From NCBI GenBank assembly GCA_001784175.1, contig MFPR01000043.1:62001-126000 (forward strand): a stretch of 64,000 nt of DNA, written 5' to 3'. The translations under genes and the position numbers were made by a program. This DNA is from Candidatus Lindowbacteria bacterium RIFCSPLOWO2_12_FULL_62_27 (GTDB lineage Bacteria; Lindowbacteria; 2-12-FULL-62-27). This document shows positions 25,473 through 36,844 of this stretch, one piece after another (positions within the stretch are counted from its first letter, which is position 1; every line of letters starts with the position of its first letter). A model generated the notes under the pieces. That model worked only from the letters and a program-made list of their open reading frames with translations. It ran no database searches and was not told where the DNA came from.

Positions 25473-26506
25473 GCGGCCCGCCGCCGGGACGAAAACCAGT
25501 TCCGGTCAATGATCCTGCGGATCCTTGTGCGCGTCGAGTCGTCGCAGAATGCGGCATCGGCGGCGCGCCGGACGGCCGTCGCCATCTGGGCGGCGGTCAG
25601 GCCGCAGCGCCGGACGGCCATCCGGTATTCGTGGGTCAGCGTGATGTTCGACACGCCGGGATCGTCCGAATTCACCGTGACGGCGATCCCCGCGTCCGCG
25701 AGGCGTTTCAGCGGATGCGCCCGGTAACTTTTCGCGACGTGCGTCTGAACATTCGACGTCGGGCAAATTTCCAGAGTGATGTCGTGTTTTCGCAAGAGAT
25801 CCAGAACGCGCCGGTCTTCGACGCTGTGGATTCCGTGACCGATCCGCCTCGCACCCATCCGCTCGATCGCCTCCCGCACTCGGTCCGGGCCGGCGGCCTC
25901 TCCGGCATGGATGGTGACCGGAATGTCATATTTTTGCGCGAGCCGGAACGCCGGATAGTGCGGCCGCGCGGGATGGCGGATTTCGTCGCCGGCAAAATCA
26001 ACGCCGACCACGCCCCGGCCCATATACCGCCGCGCCAGCTCGACCGTCCGGATGGACGAGGCCGGCGATTCGGACCGGTAGCAGCAGAGGATCAGGCGGA
26101 CGGTCACGCCGAATTTTTTCTGGCCGCGCCGGATTCCCCGCAGGGCGCATTCGACCACGTCCTCCATCGGAAACTCGCGGGTCGCCTGAAGGACCGGCGC
26201 GAACCGGGTTTCGAGATAGACGACGTTGTCGGCCGCCGCGTCCTCGCAGATTTCGCAGGCGATCCGCTCGACGGCCCATGGGGATTTGAGGAAATCGTAG
26301 AAGAAAAAAAATTTCTGCAGAAAGTCGGCCAAACTCCGGCAGTCCCGGCCGACCTGACAGTGTGGCGCGAGTCTGCGCACACTGCGGCTGGGCAGCGGGA
26401 ATCCGCCGGCGACGGCGAGGTCGCGCAGGGTGGCCACGCGGACCGACCCGTCCAGATGGCGGTGGAGGTCGACTTTGGGAAGCGTCTTGAAATTCGCGGG
26501 GTTCAC
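25469..26506 (-). CDS. add: Adenosine deaminase family protein
   Basis: A 345-aa amidohydrolase of the ADA family. The zinc ligands are in LPKVDLHRHLDGS near the start. HAGEAAGPD holds a further ligand and the catalytic Glu, and later come IGHGIHS and VTVNSDDPGVS. Adenosine to inosine is the likely reaction; some family members deaminate aminodeoxyfutalosine or adenine instead, which cannot be excluded. The start is probably GTG 26506, which overlaps the mtnP stop by 4 nt (GTGA). The longer frame reads back through mtnP. Confidence 0.85.
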   Translation of the reverse strand: MNPANFKTLPKVDLHRHLDGSVRVATLRDLAVAGGFPLPSRSVRRLAPHCQVGRDCRSLADFLQKFFFFYDFLKSPWAVERIACEICEDAAADNVVYLETRFAPVLQATREFPMEDVVECALRGIRRGQKKFGVTVRLILCCYRSESPASSIRTVELARRYMGRGVVGVDFAGDEIRHPARPHYPAFRLAQKYDIPVTIHAGEAAGPDRVREAIERMGARRIGHGIHSVEDRRVLDLLRKHDITLEICPTSNVQTHVAKSYRAHPLKRLADAGIAVTVNSDDPGVSNITLTHEYRMAVRRCGLTAAQMATAVRRAADAAFCDDSTRTRIRRIIDRNWFSSRRRAA

Positions 26507-27414
26507 TTTTTTTTGACAAAATATTTGTCGAGGAGGAACGCGAGCTTCGCGCGGGTTCGCGGCGGAACAAGATCCCGCGCGGTCACGATGGCGTTGGCGA
26601 GCGCGGAGTGGCACGGGCAGGACTCGTTCAGGCGTTTGGCCAGCGAGAGGATCGCCGTTCGGGCGATTCTCTTGGCGTTCTCCGCGTTTTTGAGCAGTGT
26701 CTGGATCACCATGTCGGCCGTAACGGCGTCGTGGCCTTCATACCAGCAGTCGTAGTCGGTCGGCAGTGCGCAGATGGCGTAACAGATCTCGGCTTCGCGC
26801 GCGAGTTTCGCCTCCGGCAGGGCCGTCATGCCGATGACCGATGCGCCCCAGGACCGGTGCAGGTGCGATTCGGCCTTCGTGGAGAATTGCGGGCCCTCCA
26901 TCACGACGTAGGTCCCGCCGCGGTGGACGTTCAGATGCTGTGCCTGCGCCGCGTCGTACAGCAACGCTGAGACCTTCGGGCAAAACGGATCGGCGAATGC
27001 GACATGCGCGACAACGCCCTCGCCGAAAAATGTCCCGGGCCGGTGCCGGGTCCGGTCGATGAGCTGGTCCGGAATCACGATGTCGCGGCCCGGCACGATC
27101 TCCTCCTTGAGCGAACCCACCGCCGACAGAGACAGGATCCATCGCACGCCGAGCGATTTGAGCGCGCAGATGTTCGCGCGCGAATTGACTTCGGTCGGCA
27201 AAATCCGGTGGCCCCGGCCGTGCCGGGGCAGAAACGCCACGCGCGCGCCGCCCAGCCGGCCCACGCGGATGCGGTCGGACGGTTCGCCGAAGGGCGTGTC
27301 GATTTCGATTTCCTGAAGGTCCTCGACGCCCTCCATATCATAAATGCCGCTGCCGCCGATCACGCCGATCGCCGGCGCGCTGTGCGCCGCGGCCATCTTT
27401 TTGGCCTTTGCCAT
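26503..27414 (-). CDS. mtnP: S-methyl-5'-thioadenosine phosphorylase
   Basis: Phosphorolyses methylthioadenosine to adenine and methylthioribose-1-phosphate. GVIGGSGIYDMEG, the phosphate-binding FLPRHGRGHRILPTEVNSRAN, the active-site VMEGPQFSTKAES and PTDYDCWYEGHDAV (DYDCW is diagnostic of the MTAP subgroup versus PNP) are all visible in 303 aa. The ATG at 27414 or a GTG two codons earlier may start it. It lies between DUF3006 and add in the salvage operon. Confidence 0.88.
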   Translation of the reverse strand: MAKAKKMAAAHSAPAIGVIGGSGIYDMEGVEDLQEIEIDTPFGEPSDRIRVGRLGGARVAFLPRHGRGHRILPTEVNSRANICALKSLGVRWILSLSAVGSLKEEIVPGRDIVIPDQLIDRTRHRPGTFFGEGVVAHVAFADPFCPKVSALLYDAAQAQHLNVHRGGTYVVMEGPQFSTKAESHLHRSWGASVIGMTALPEAKLAREAEICYAICALPTDYDCWYEGHDAVTADMVIQTLLKNAENAKRIARTAILSLAKRLNESCPCHSALANAIVTARDLVPPRTRAKLAFLLDKYFVKKK

Positions 27415-27416
27415 GA

Positions 27417-27644
27417 TCACGCCCTCTTCTTTTTGTTCTTTAAATGTTTTCCGGCCAGCAGATCCCGCTGGAGCTTTGAGATGTCCAGCTTGCGCTTCGC
27501 GGTTTCCCGCTCATCCACGCGGATCTCGACGACGAGGCCCTCGCGGGCGCCCGCGACGTACTTGGCCGGGATTTCCAGTTGCCCGCCGTCGTCGAACTCG
27601 ATGACGGCGATGCCCTCCTCGATCCGATCAATGACGCCCTTCAT
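27417..27644 (-). CDS. DUF3006 family protein
   Basis: A 75-aa protein starting MKGVIDRIEEGIAVIEFDDGG, then a short beta segment and a basic tail, as in DUF3006 proteins. The function is unknown. The ATG at 27644 overlaps the recJ stop by 4 nt, and the 3' end abuts mtnP. In Firmicutes relatives the gene sits by DNA-uptake or nuclease genes, so proximity to recJ may be meaningful (inference). Confidence 0.75.
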   Translation of the reverse strand: MKGVIDRIEEGIAVIEFDDGGQLEIPAKYVAGAREGLVVEIRVDERETAKRKLDISKLQRDLLAGKHLKNKKKRA

Positions 27645-29887
27645 CCGGAATTCCTTTCCGTGGCGGGCCGAACGTCCTCCAGGACCAACTGCAAGTCGAT
27701 TCGCCCTTGCCATTCGTTGCGGTCCAGCTCAAAGGCCGCGTTCACGCGGCGGCCGAGCGTGTCCGCATCGTCGCTCATGTTCCACCCGACGGCCGTCACC
27801 GCGTCGCGGGCGGTTGCGCCCAGCCGCAGCCGCAGGTGGCGGCCGTCGGCGCCGATCCGCCGGACGTCCGCCACCGGCGCGCCGAACAGCGCGAACCTCG
27901 GAAACGGATTGCCCTTGCCGAACGGCTCCAGAACGGAGATATCCTCAAGGGTGGCCATGGTCAAGTCCCCGAGCTGAAGTTCCGCGTCGATCGTCAGGAC
28001 CGGTTCCGGCATGTCCCTGAGGCGTTCAGCCACGGATTTTTTGAGCCGCTTGAAAAAGTCCGGTATGTTTTCCGGCCGGATGGTCAAGCCGACCGCCTGG
28101 TGGTGTCCGCCGAATTTCTCCAGAAGGTCCGCGCAGGTCCCGACGGCCTCGACCAGGTCCAGCGATTCGATCGACCGCGCCGACCCGACGGCCCTGCCCT
28201 CCTCCTCCATCACGATGACGACGGGCCGGGCGAACGCGTTTTTGACGCGCGCGGCGACGATGCCTCCGACGCCCGGCGGAACGCCCTCGGCGCGAACGCA
28301 GAGAATGCGGTCGGCGTCGAGGTTGTTTTGAAGCGGGACCATCTCCATCACCCGCGCGGCATGGACCTTCACCAGATCCTTTCGCTCCTCGTTCATCCGG
28401 ATGAGCTGGTCCGACAGGTATGCGGCTTCGTGATCCGACTGCGTGGTCAGCATCCGGAATGCAGGCAGCGGGTCGCCGAGCCGGCCGGGCGCGTTGAGGA
28501 GCGGGCCGAGGAGAAACGCGAGGTCCTTGCCGGTGGGCTCCGCGAGCGCCAGTTTTTCGAGGAGCCGTTTGAGGCCGATGGGTGGCGCGTGGCGCATAAT
28601 GCGGAGTCCCTCGGCCACGATGGCGCGGTTTTCTCCGACAAGCGGCATCATGTCGGCGACAGCGGCGAGCGCGGCCAGGGGCATGAGCTGTTCGTAATAA
28701 ACCTCGTCTTCAATCGATTCCCTTTCGAGGAGCTTGTAAAAGACGTCCGCGGTCGCCTGCGCGTCCGAGAGCGCGCGGTGGGCGGCGGGATTGACGACGC
28801 CGAGCGCTTCCGCCACGCGGCTGAGCTTGCGGCTGGGAAGTTCCGTGAGGGTCGAGGTTGCGACGGCCATGACGTCCAGGAAAGACGTCGACAGCCGCGT
28901 CTGGAGATGCCGGCCAAGTTCCGCGTCGAGAAAATCGCGGTCGAATTCCACATTGTAGCCGCAGAACACGGTGTCGGGGCCTTCCAGGAAACCCAATAAT
29001 TTTTTGAGCGCCGTCCGCGGCTCGATCCCGTGCGCGGCGAGGTCCTCGTCGGTGATCCCGGTGATCCGTCGGATCTCCTCCGGCAGAGGCCCTGCGGGCT
29101 TGACGAAGCACGAGAACTCGGATTGCCGGACGCCGTTGCGGTATTTGACGGCGCCGATTTCGATCACTTCGTCCTTCGCGCGGTCCAGCCCCGTCGTTTC
29201 GACGTCGACGAACACCAGCGTGCGGTTCGCGAAGGGCGACCGGCCGGCGATGAGGGCCATGGCGAGCTTGAAGGCGACCCCGGCGCCGGAAAGATGTTTG
29301 AACGGATACGTTTCGCCCGGCACGGCCGGGTGGAGGATCGCATAGGCGGGCGGCAGCGTGTCTTTCTGCTGGTGATGATCGGCGACGATGACGTCCATCC
29401 CGGCGCGGGCCGCCTCCTCGATCCGCTCGATCTCCGCGATGCCGGTGTCGACGGTGATGCCCAGCGTGCACCCTTCGCGGATCGCCCGCGCCATGACCTC
29501 GGGATGTACGCCGTACCCTTCCGACCCGGTCGGAATGTGGCTGTCGACGTCGGCGCCGAAGGCGGTCAGGACGATGCGGAGGATGGCGGTACCCGCCATG
29601 CCGTCGACGTCGCGATCACCGAAAATGAAAATCTTCTCGCCGTCCGCGATGGCCCGACGGAGTCGCGCAACGGCGCGTTCCATTTGAGTGAACAAAAATG
29701 GCGAGTGGAGATGCCGGCGTACCGGGTTTAGGAATTCCGTGGCCTCGGGCGCTGTCCGGACGCCGCGATTCACGAGAAGCCTCGCGAGAAGCGGGCTGAG
29801 TTGCAGGGCCGAAACGAGATCGTGTTCGGCGGCCGAGTCTCCGGCCGCGACCCGCCAGACCGGGGGGGCTATTTGAGAATCTGCCAT
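27641..29887 (-). CDS. recJ: RecJ-type exonuclease with embedded DEDDh 3'-5' exonuclease domain
   Basis: A 748-aa composite nuclease. RecJ motifs: FGDRDVDGMAGTA (motif I, about residue 88), GITVDTGI (motif II, about 143), VADHHQQKD (DHH, about 167), and the DHHA1 part GGIVAARVKN plus KFGGHHQAVGLTI, then an OB-like C-terminus. Between GVAFKLAMALIAG (about 210) and LAALAAVADMMPL (about 420) lies a complete DnaQ-like domain: VFVDVETTGLD (D, E), NVEFDRDFLD (D), HRALSDAQAT (H, D). In ordinary RecJ the segment after the insert reads LDLVALGT-like, with an Asp ligand; here the matching position looks like Pro. The start overlaps deoA by 19 nt. Confidence 0.88.
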   Translation of the reverse strand: MADSQIAPPVWRVAAGDSAAEHDLVSALQLSPLLARLLVNRGVRTAPEATEFLNPVRRHLHSPFLFTQMERAVARLRRAIADGEKIFIFGDRDVDGMAGTAILRIVLTAFGADVDSHIPTGSEGYGVHPEVMARAIREGCTLGITVDTGIAEIERIEEAARAGMDVIVADHHQQKDTLPPAYAILHPAVPGETYPFKHLSGAGVAFKLAMALIAGRSPFANRTLVFVDVETTGLDRAKDEVIEIGAVKYRNGVRQSEFSCFVKPAGPLPEEIRRITGITDEDLAAHGIEPRTALKKLLGFLEGPDTVFCGYNVEFDRDFLDAELGRHLQTRLSTSFLDVMAVATSTLTELPSRKLSRVAEALGVVNPAAHRALSDAQATADVFYKLLERESIEDEVYYEQLMPLAALAAVADMMPLVGENRAIVAEGLRIMRHAPPIGLKRLLEKLALAEPTGKDLAFLLGPLLNAPGRLGDPLPAFRMLTTQSDHEAAYLSDQLIRMNEERKDLVKVHAARVMEMVPLQNNLDADRILCVRAEGVPPGVGGIVAARVKNAFARPVVIVMEEEGRAVGSARSIESLDLVEAVGTCADLLEKFGGHHQAVGLTIRPENIPDFFKRLKKSVAERLRDMPEPVLTIDAELQLGDLTMATLEDISVLEPFGKGNPFPRFALFGAPVADVRRIGADGRHLRLRLGATARDAVTAVGWNMSDDADTLGRRVNAAFELDRNEWQGRIDLQLVLEDVRPATERNSG

Positions 29888-31188
29888 ATCAGTTTCCTTT
29901 TTTTGGGCCGCCCGGCGCCGATTTTCAGCGCCGCCAGAAACCGCGCCCGGCCGTCAGGGATGCGGGCGGGATCGCCGGCATGAAGCCATGCGACGGGCTC
30001 GCCCTTTTTCACGCGATCGCCCGTTTTTTTGGCAAGGACAATTCCCGCGGCAAAATCGATTTTGTCCGACGCGCGCGTCCGGCCGGCGCCGAGCAGGAGA
30101 GACGCGACGCCGACATCCCGCGCCGCCAGCCGCTGAACGACGCCGCTCTTTGGCGCCTCGACCGCAACGACATGCCGGGCCGCCGGAAGGCGCGCGGGGT
30201 CGTCGATCGCCTTGGGATCGCCGCCCTGGGCTTCGACGATCTCCGCGAATTTCCGGCGGGCCTGGCCGTTGGACAACACGGTGAGGATGGCCTTGCGGCC
30301 CTCCTCGGAATTTTTTACGCGGCCCGCAAGTTTGAGCATTTCGGCGCCGAAGGTGACCACGAGTTCCCGCAGGTCGGCCGGCCCCTCGCCCGACAGGCAC
30401 TCGATGGTTTCGCGGATCTCCAGCGCGTTGCCGATGGCCCGGCCCAAGGGCTGTTCCATGTCGGTGATGAAACAGACGGCGGGCCGGCCGGCTTTCCGGC
30501 AGATGCCGAGCATCGCGCGTGCGAGGCGTTTGGAGTCGGCGAGGGTCTGCATGAATGCGCCGTGCCCGGTCTTGACGTCGAGCACAAGCGCCTCGGGACC
30601 CGCCGCAAGTTTTTTGGAGAGGATGCTGGCGGCGATGAGGGGAATGCAGTCGACGGTGGCGGTCACGTCGCGGAGCGCGTACATTTTTCGGTCGGCGGGC
30701 GCGATCTTGTCCGTCTGGCCGATGATGGCGCCGCCGACGCGGGACAGGACCTGGACGAACTCATCTTTTGACAGATTCGTGCGGAATCCGGGGATCGATT
30801 CAAGCTTGTCGAGCGTCCCGCCCGTGTGTCCGAGCCCGCGGCCGGACATCATCGGGACGGGCACGCCGCAGGCGGCGACGGCGGGCGTGAGCGGCAGCGA
30901 AACCTTGTCGCCGACCCCGCCCGTCGAATGCTTGTCGACGGTCCGGACGGGAAACCGGCCGTGCAGGTCGAGGACTTCGCCGGACGCCATCATCTCCTGT
31001 GTGAGCGCCGCCGTTTCCGCGTCGTCCATCCCGTGGAAAAAGACGGCCATCAGGAAGGCGGCCATCTGGTAGTCGGGGATGTCGCCCCGCGTGAACCCGC
31101 CGACCATGAACTCGATCTCGTCGCGGTCCAGGCGCCGGCCGTTGCGTTTTTTGAAAATGATTTCGTAAGGAAGGAAATTCGGGCTCAT
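29869..31188 (-). CDS. deoA: Thymidine/pyrimidine-nucleoside phosphorylase
   Basis: Phosphorolyses thymidine or uridine to base and (deoxy)ribose-1-phosphate. Signatures: VDKHSTGGVGDKVSLPL (phosphate loop), MSGRGLGHTGGTLDKLE (family signature) and VLDVKTGHGAFM. The 439 aa are typical. The start is ATG 31188, which overlaps the punA stop by 4 nt. The product feeds DeoB, encoded at 43.7 kb. Confidence 0.94.
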   Translation of the reverse strand: MSPNFLPYEIIFKKRNGRRLDRDEIEFMVGGFTRGDIPDYQMAAFLMAVFFHGMDDAETAALTQEMMASGEVLDLHGRFPVRTVDKHSTGGVGDKVSLPLTPAVAACGVPVPMMSGRGLGHTGGTLDKLESIPGFRTNLSKDEFVQVLSRVGGAIIGQTDKIAPADRKMYALRDVTATVDCIPLIAASILSKKLAAGPEALVLDVKTGHGAFMQTLADSKRLARAMLGICRKAGRPAVCFITDMEQPLGRAIGNALEIRETIECLSGEGPADLRELVVTFGAEMLKLAGRVKNSEEGRKAILTVLSNGQARRKFAEIVEAQGGDPKAIDDPARLPAARHVVAVEAPKSGVVQRLAARDVGVASLLLGAGRTRASDKIDFAAGIVLAKKTGDRVKKGEPVAWLHAGDPARIPDGRARFLAALKIGAGRPKKRKLIWQILK

Positions 31189-32008
31189 TTGAATTCCGGT
31201 TCTTTCATCATCTCCATCACGAGGCGTTGGAATTGCCCGGCGACCCGCTCGGACGTTTCGATCACTTCGGCGTGGGACAGGGCCTGCTTGCTGACGCCGG
31301 CCGCGAGGTTCGAGACCAGGGAAATCGACAGGCATCGCATGTTCATATGGCGGCCGGCCAGAATTTCGGGCACGGTCGACATCCCGACGGCGTCCGCGCC
31401 GAGTTTTCGCAGCATCCGCACCTCGGACGGCGTCTCGTAGCTCGGGCCGAGACACGCGGCGTACACGCCCTCCTGAATCCGCAGCTTCATCCGCCGCGCC
31501 ACCCGCCGGGCGGCGGCGCGAAGGTCCGCATCGTAGGCACAGGTCATGTCGTAAAACCGCGGACCCAGGCTGTCCGGGTTCGGGCCGCGGAGCGGATGGT
31601 CGCCGAGAAGATTGAGATGGTCGCGGATCAGCATGAGGTCTCCGACACGGAATTTTTTGTTGATCCCGCCGACGGCGTTGGCGGTGAAGAGGATCGACGC
31701 GCCGAGAAGTTTCATGAGCCGCACGCCGAAGACGATCTTGTCCATCGGGTGGCCTTCGTAATAATGGACGCGGCCCTGCATCGCGACCACCGGCACGCCG
31801 TGGAGGGCGCCGAAGACCAGGTTGCCGGCGTGTCCGGGAACGTTCGTCCGCGGAAATTCGGGAATGTCCTCGTACCGGATCGCCTCCCGGCCGGCCAGCC
31901 GGTCGGCGAGCCCGCCCAGACCCGACCCGAGGACGATCGCCACGCGGGGCGTGAGCGAAACACGGCGCCGGACGGCGCGGAGCGCGGTCTGCAGGTCGGC
32001 GGCGCCGC

Positions 32009-32012
<4 letters not shown>
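31185..32012 (-). CDS. punA: Purine-nucleoside phosphorylase, trimeric type
   Basis: Splits inosine and guanosine (or deoxy forms) with phosphate. The 275 aa and motifs VLGSGLGGLAD, phosphate-binding MQGRVHYYEGHPM and GPSYETPSEVRMLRKLGADAVGMSTV place it in the low-molecular-mass trimeric group. The catalytic Asn lies in SLVSNLAAGV. It overlaps uvrA by 4 nt (ATGA) on one side and deoA on the other. Confidence 0.94.
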
Positions 32013-34876
<2,864 letters not shown>

Positions 34877-34953
34877 CCTGCATCCTCCACTCCGCCCGAG
34901 GGCTGAACCTAAAATCAGTCATACTCTCTTTTTTGCGGCACGTTGTCAAATTT

Positions 34954-34968
34954 GGGACGGAGTCGCCG
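34954..34968 (+). repeat. 15-bp direct repeat, left copy
   Basis: GGGACGGAGTCGCCG here is repeated exactly and in the same orientation at 36790-36804. The pair brackets the 1.8-kb accessory segment with the duplication and YgiT-type pair. The gene-free stretch 34877-35501 otherwise holds only the 183-bp repeat and a short triple GACCACGGGG tract (35356-35384 region). Confidence 0.5.
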
Positions 34969-35173
34969 TGGGAAAAATGTTGCTCCTCCTTCGATTTCGG
35001 GACAAAGACACGTGGCGCGGTTCGACGGGCAAAGACCACTCCAGATACGGAGAGCGATTGGACTTATCTTTCGTACTACTGACCCCATGAAGGATCAGGG
35101 TGCCAGATCATGTGAGAAGCCGGAGTCGTGGAGGTTCCACTTCCCTTGGATCAACAATTAAAAAAACGGGGCC

Positions 35174-35356
35174 GGTTCCAATTTATATGCCGCAGAATCA
35201 AGGGACTGAACCCTGATTCTTGAGTCATCGCCGGTCGCTCCTGCCGGAGCCGTCCCGGCGGCGATGGGCCAAGGCCTAGATCGCCACCGCGACCAAGGTG
35301 ACGCCTTCGTTTTTCCGGCCGTAATCCGCGTCGGACTGCAGGAACGGGAACTGGAG
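35174..35356. repeat. 183-bp direct repeat, left copy
   Basis: Aligns without gaps to 36148-36330 with 12 mismatches (about 93% identity, counted by eye). The copy contains the last 26 codons of the Smr-domain gene plus about 100 bp of its downstream flank, with a hairpin (AATCAAGGG/CCCTGATT). It lies on the far side of the YgiT-type pair. Confidence 0.85.
35276..35356 (-). pseudogene. Duplicated 3' fragment of the Smr-domain gene
   Basis: Encodes LQFPFLQSDADYGRKNEGVT plus LVAVAI and stop, identical in protein to the end of the Smr-domain gene at 36250. It has no start and no upstream domain: a fragment left by the 183-bp duplication. Confidence 0.75.
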
Positions 35357-35501
35357 ACCACGGGGACCACGGGGGGACCACGGTGCCGGGCATTGAATAG
35401 CGGTTTCCGGGATTTGTCCCGGCGATTGGAAAATTATTCGAGTCCCGCAGCGAGCGGGATACACCCGTCAGGTCACGGGCGAACACGAAGTTTTTCTTCT
35501 C

Positions 35502-35723
35502 TTAAGCCGCAATCGATTGATCGGCGCGGCGATCCAGATACTCCTCGATCCGGCGCATATCCGCCATCGTGTAAAACTGCTCGCCGCAGTCAGAGCATTT
35601 CCAATACATCGCCTTTGGAATTTGCACCGCTCGGCCATTCCGCCGATGCGTGATGCTGCCCCTGATATGCCGAATCCGGTCGGATTCGCACGCCGGACAC
35701 TCGTCAAACTCCAGCTCATCCAT
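35502..35723 (-). CDS. YgiT-type zinc-finger antitoxin
   Basis: A 73-aa protein with two CxxC knuckles, CPACESD (residues 9-12) and CSDCGEQF (about 44-47), as in the MqsA/YgiT zinc domain, and a C-terminal acidic/basic helix. ATG 35723 follows AAGGAGG. It overlaps the upstream DUF4258-like gene by 8 nt. The pair DUF4258 + YgiT-type protein is a frequent toxin-antitoxin-like arrangement. The DNA-binding HTH of full MqsA is absent. Confidence 0.8.
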   Translation of the reverse strand: MDELEFDECPACESDRIRHIRGSITHRRNGRAVQIPKAMYWKCSDCGEQFYTMADMRRIEEYLDRRADQSIAA

Positions 35724-36057
35724 TCTTTTTTTTCCTCCTTTCAGTAGTGTCTGTCGACCGTTTAGAGGAAATCAAAATATAGAAAACAGCTTTCTCCTGT
35801 TGCTTTCGAAAAAGTCCCTTCGTATAAATCCGCGCCCCGGAATCGGACGGCGCCACGATGATATGGATTTTCTCCCTATCCATCACTCGCTTCGGGCTGC
35901 GGGATCGCTTTGATCGCACGGTCCGCGCATTCATCAGCGACTGATACACGTCCACATCCATCAAATTGTCCGCGCCCATTTCTTCTCGGGCCTTCAGCGT
36001 AAACGCCACCCGCCCCGTCAGCACGGCCAGCCGAATCTCTCTCAGAATATTTTCCAC
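35716..36057 (-). CDS. DUF4258-like putative toxin
   Basis: About 113 aa. A short helical start (VENILREIRLAV), RVAFTLKAREEMGADNLMD (the H/T-x-x-x-R/K-x-x-M region of DUF4258), a variable basic middle, and beta strands KIHIIVAPSDSGARIYTKGLF. It probably acts as the toxin partner of the YgiT-type protein. I prefer GTG 36057, because a near-consensus promoter ends 7 bp upstream of it. The longer TTG start would fall on the -35 box itself. Confidence 0.65.
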   Translation of the reverse strand: MENILREIRLAVLTGRVAFTLKAREEMGADNLMDVDVYQSLMNARTVRSKRSRSPKRVMDREKIHIIVAPSDSGARIYTKGLFRKQQEKAVFYILISSKRSTDTTERRKKKNG

Positions 36058-36064
36058 CGCCGAA

Positions 36065-36093
36065 AGTTTACCCTGCCGACCGCGGACTGTCAA
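36065..36093 (-). promoter_or_regulatory. Promoter of the DUF4258/YgiT pair, leaderless start
   Basis: TTGACA (36093-36088), 17 bp, TAAACT (36070-36065) on the minus strand. Seven bases further is GTG 36057, so mRNA would begin at or next to the start codon. Confidence 0.65.
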
Positions 36094-36147
36094 AGTTGTG
36101 GATCATGGTGCCAGGCGTTGGTGAAGAAAAGGGGAAGAAAAGGAGAC

Positions 36148-36330
36148 GGTTCCAATTTATATGCTGCGGAATCAAGGGATTGAACCCTGATTCTTGAGTT
36201 ATCGCCGGTCGGTCCTGCCGGAGCCGCCGCGGCGGCGATGGGCCGAGGCCTAGATCGCCACCGCGACCAGGGTGACGCCCTCGTTTTTCCGGCCGTAGTC
36301 CGCATCGGACTGCAGGAACGGGAACTGGAG
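36148..36330. repeat. 183-bp direct repeat, right (parental) copy
   Basis: Gap-free match to 35174-35356. It comprises the 3' 81 bp of the Smr-domain gene and about 100 bp beyond its stop. Because the gene is intact here, this is the presumed source copy. Confidence 0.85.
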
Positions 36331-36690
36331 AATGATGCTTCTTCCGGCCTGGTTGAACTCATGGAAGTCCTCGCCTTTCAGGAAGCCGGCGATGTGCTTT
36401 CCGCGGGCGAGATTAGAGAAGGTTGCGAGAAGCGCCTGTTTCAGTTTTCCACCGACACCGGAAGAGCCATAGCCGTGAATAATTTTCAGAACCTTGACGC
36501 CCCGCGCTTTCGCTTGCGCGATTTCCTGTCGGGTTCTCTCACGCGCCTCCTCGACCGTCGGCCAGCCCTTCTCGACGTTCACTGACTTGTACGGAATTCC
36601 CGTGGGCGCATCGATCTCGGATCCGCAATATCGGCATTCCCCGGATAATGCGTTCACGGCCTCGCCGCACATGCTGCAAACAATTTTCAT
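36250..36690 (-). CDS. Zinc-ribbon protein with Smr/MutS2 C-terminal domain
   Basis: A 146-aa protein. An N-terminal zinc ribbon, CSMCGEAVNALSGECRYCGS (C-x2-C...C-x2-C, residues 5-24), is followed by an Smr domain with the LKIIHGYGSSGVGGKLKQAL motif (H-G-x-G-x(n)-L) and the terminal strand LQFPFLQSDADYG...VTLVAVAI. Smr domains are DNA or RNA nicking nucleases; the RNA or DNA target here is unknown. The start is ATG 36690; in-frame ATGs further up are possible. Its last 26 codons are duplicated at 35276-35356. Confidence 0.75.
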   Translation of the reverse strand: MKIVCSMCGEAVNALSGECRYCGSEIDAPTGIPYKSVNVEKGWPTVEEARERTRQEIAQAKARGVKVLKIIHGYGSSGVGGKLKQALLATFSNLARGKHIAGFLKGEDFHEFNQAGRSIILQFPFLQSDADYGRKNEGVTLVAVAI

Positions 36691-36789
36691 GTGTCTTCCA
36701 CCCCCCATCATTTTGTCCACCCCGGCCATCCCCGTGCCGGCAATCATCATAAACGTCCGTTTGAGCGATTTTTCCGGAATGCTTTCCTG

Positions 36790-36804
36790 GGGACGGAGTC
36801 GCCG
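36790..36804 (+). repeat. 15-bp direct repeat, right copy
   Basis: Exact second copy of GGGACGGAGTCGCCG (see 34954-34968), just upstream of the LolA-like gene. Confidence 0.5.
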
Positions 36805-36844
36805 GCTTGTCCCTCTGCCCCGCCGTTGATAGGGTGGGGCCGGC

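Noticed and set aside
34918-34949. uvrA promoter with TTGACA at 34949-34944
   Set aside because: No acceptable -10 box at 16-18 bp, and no LexA-type site recognised.
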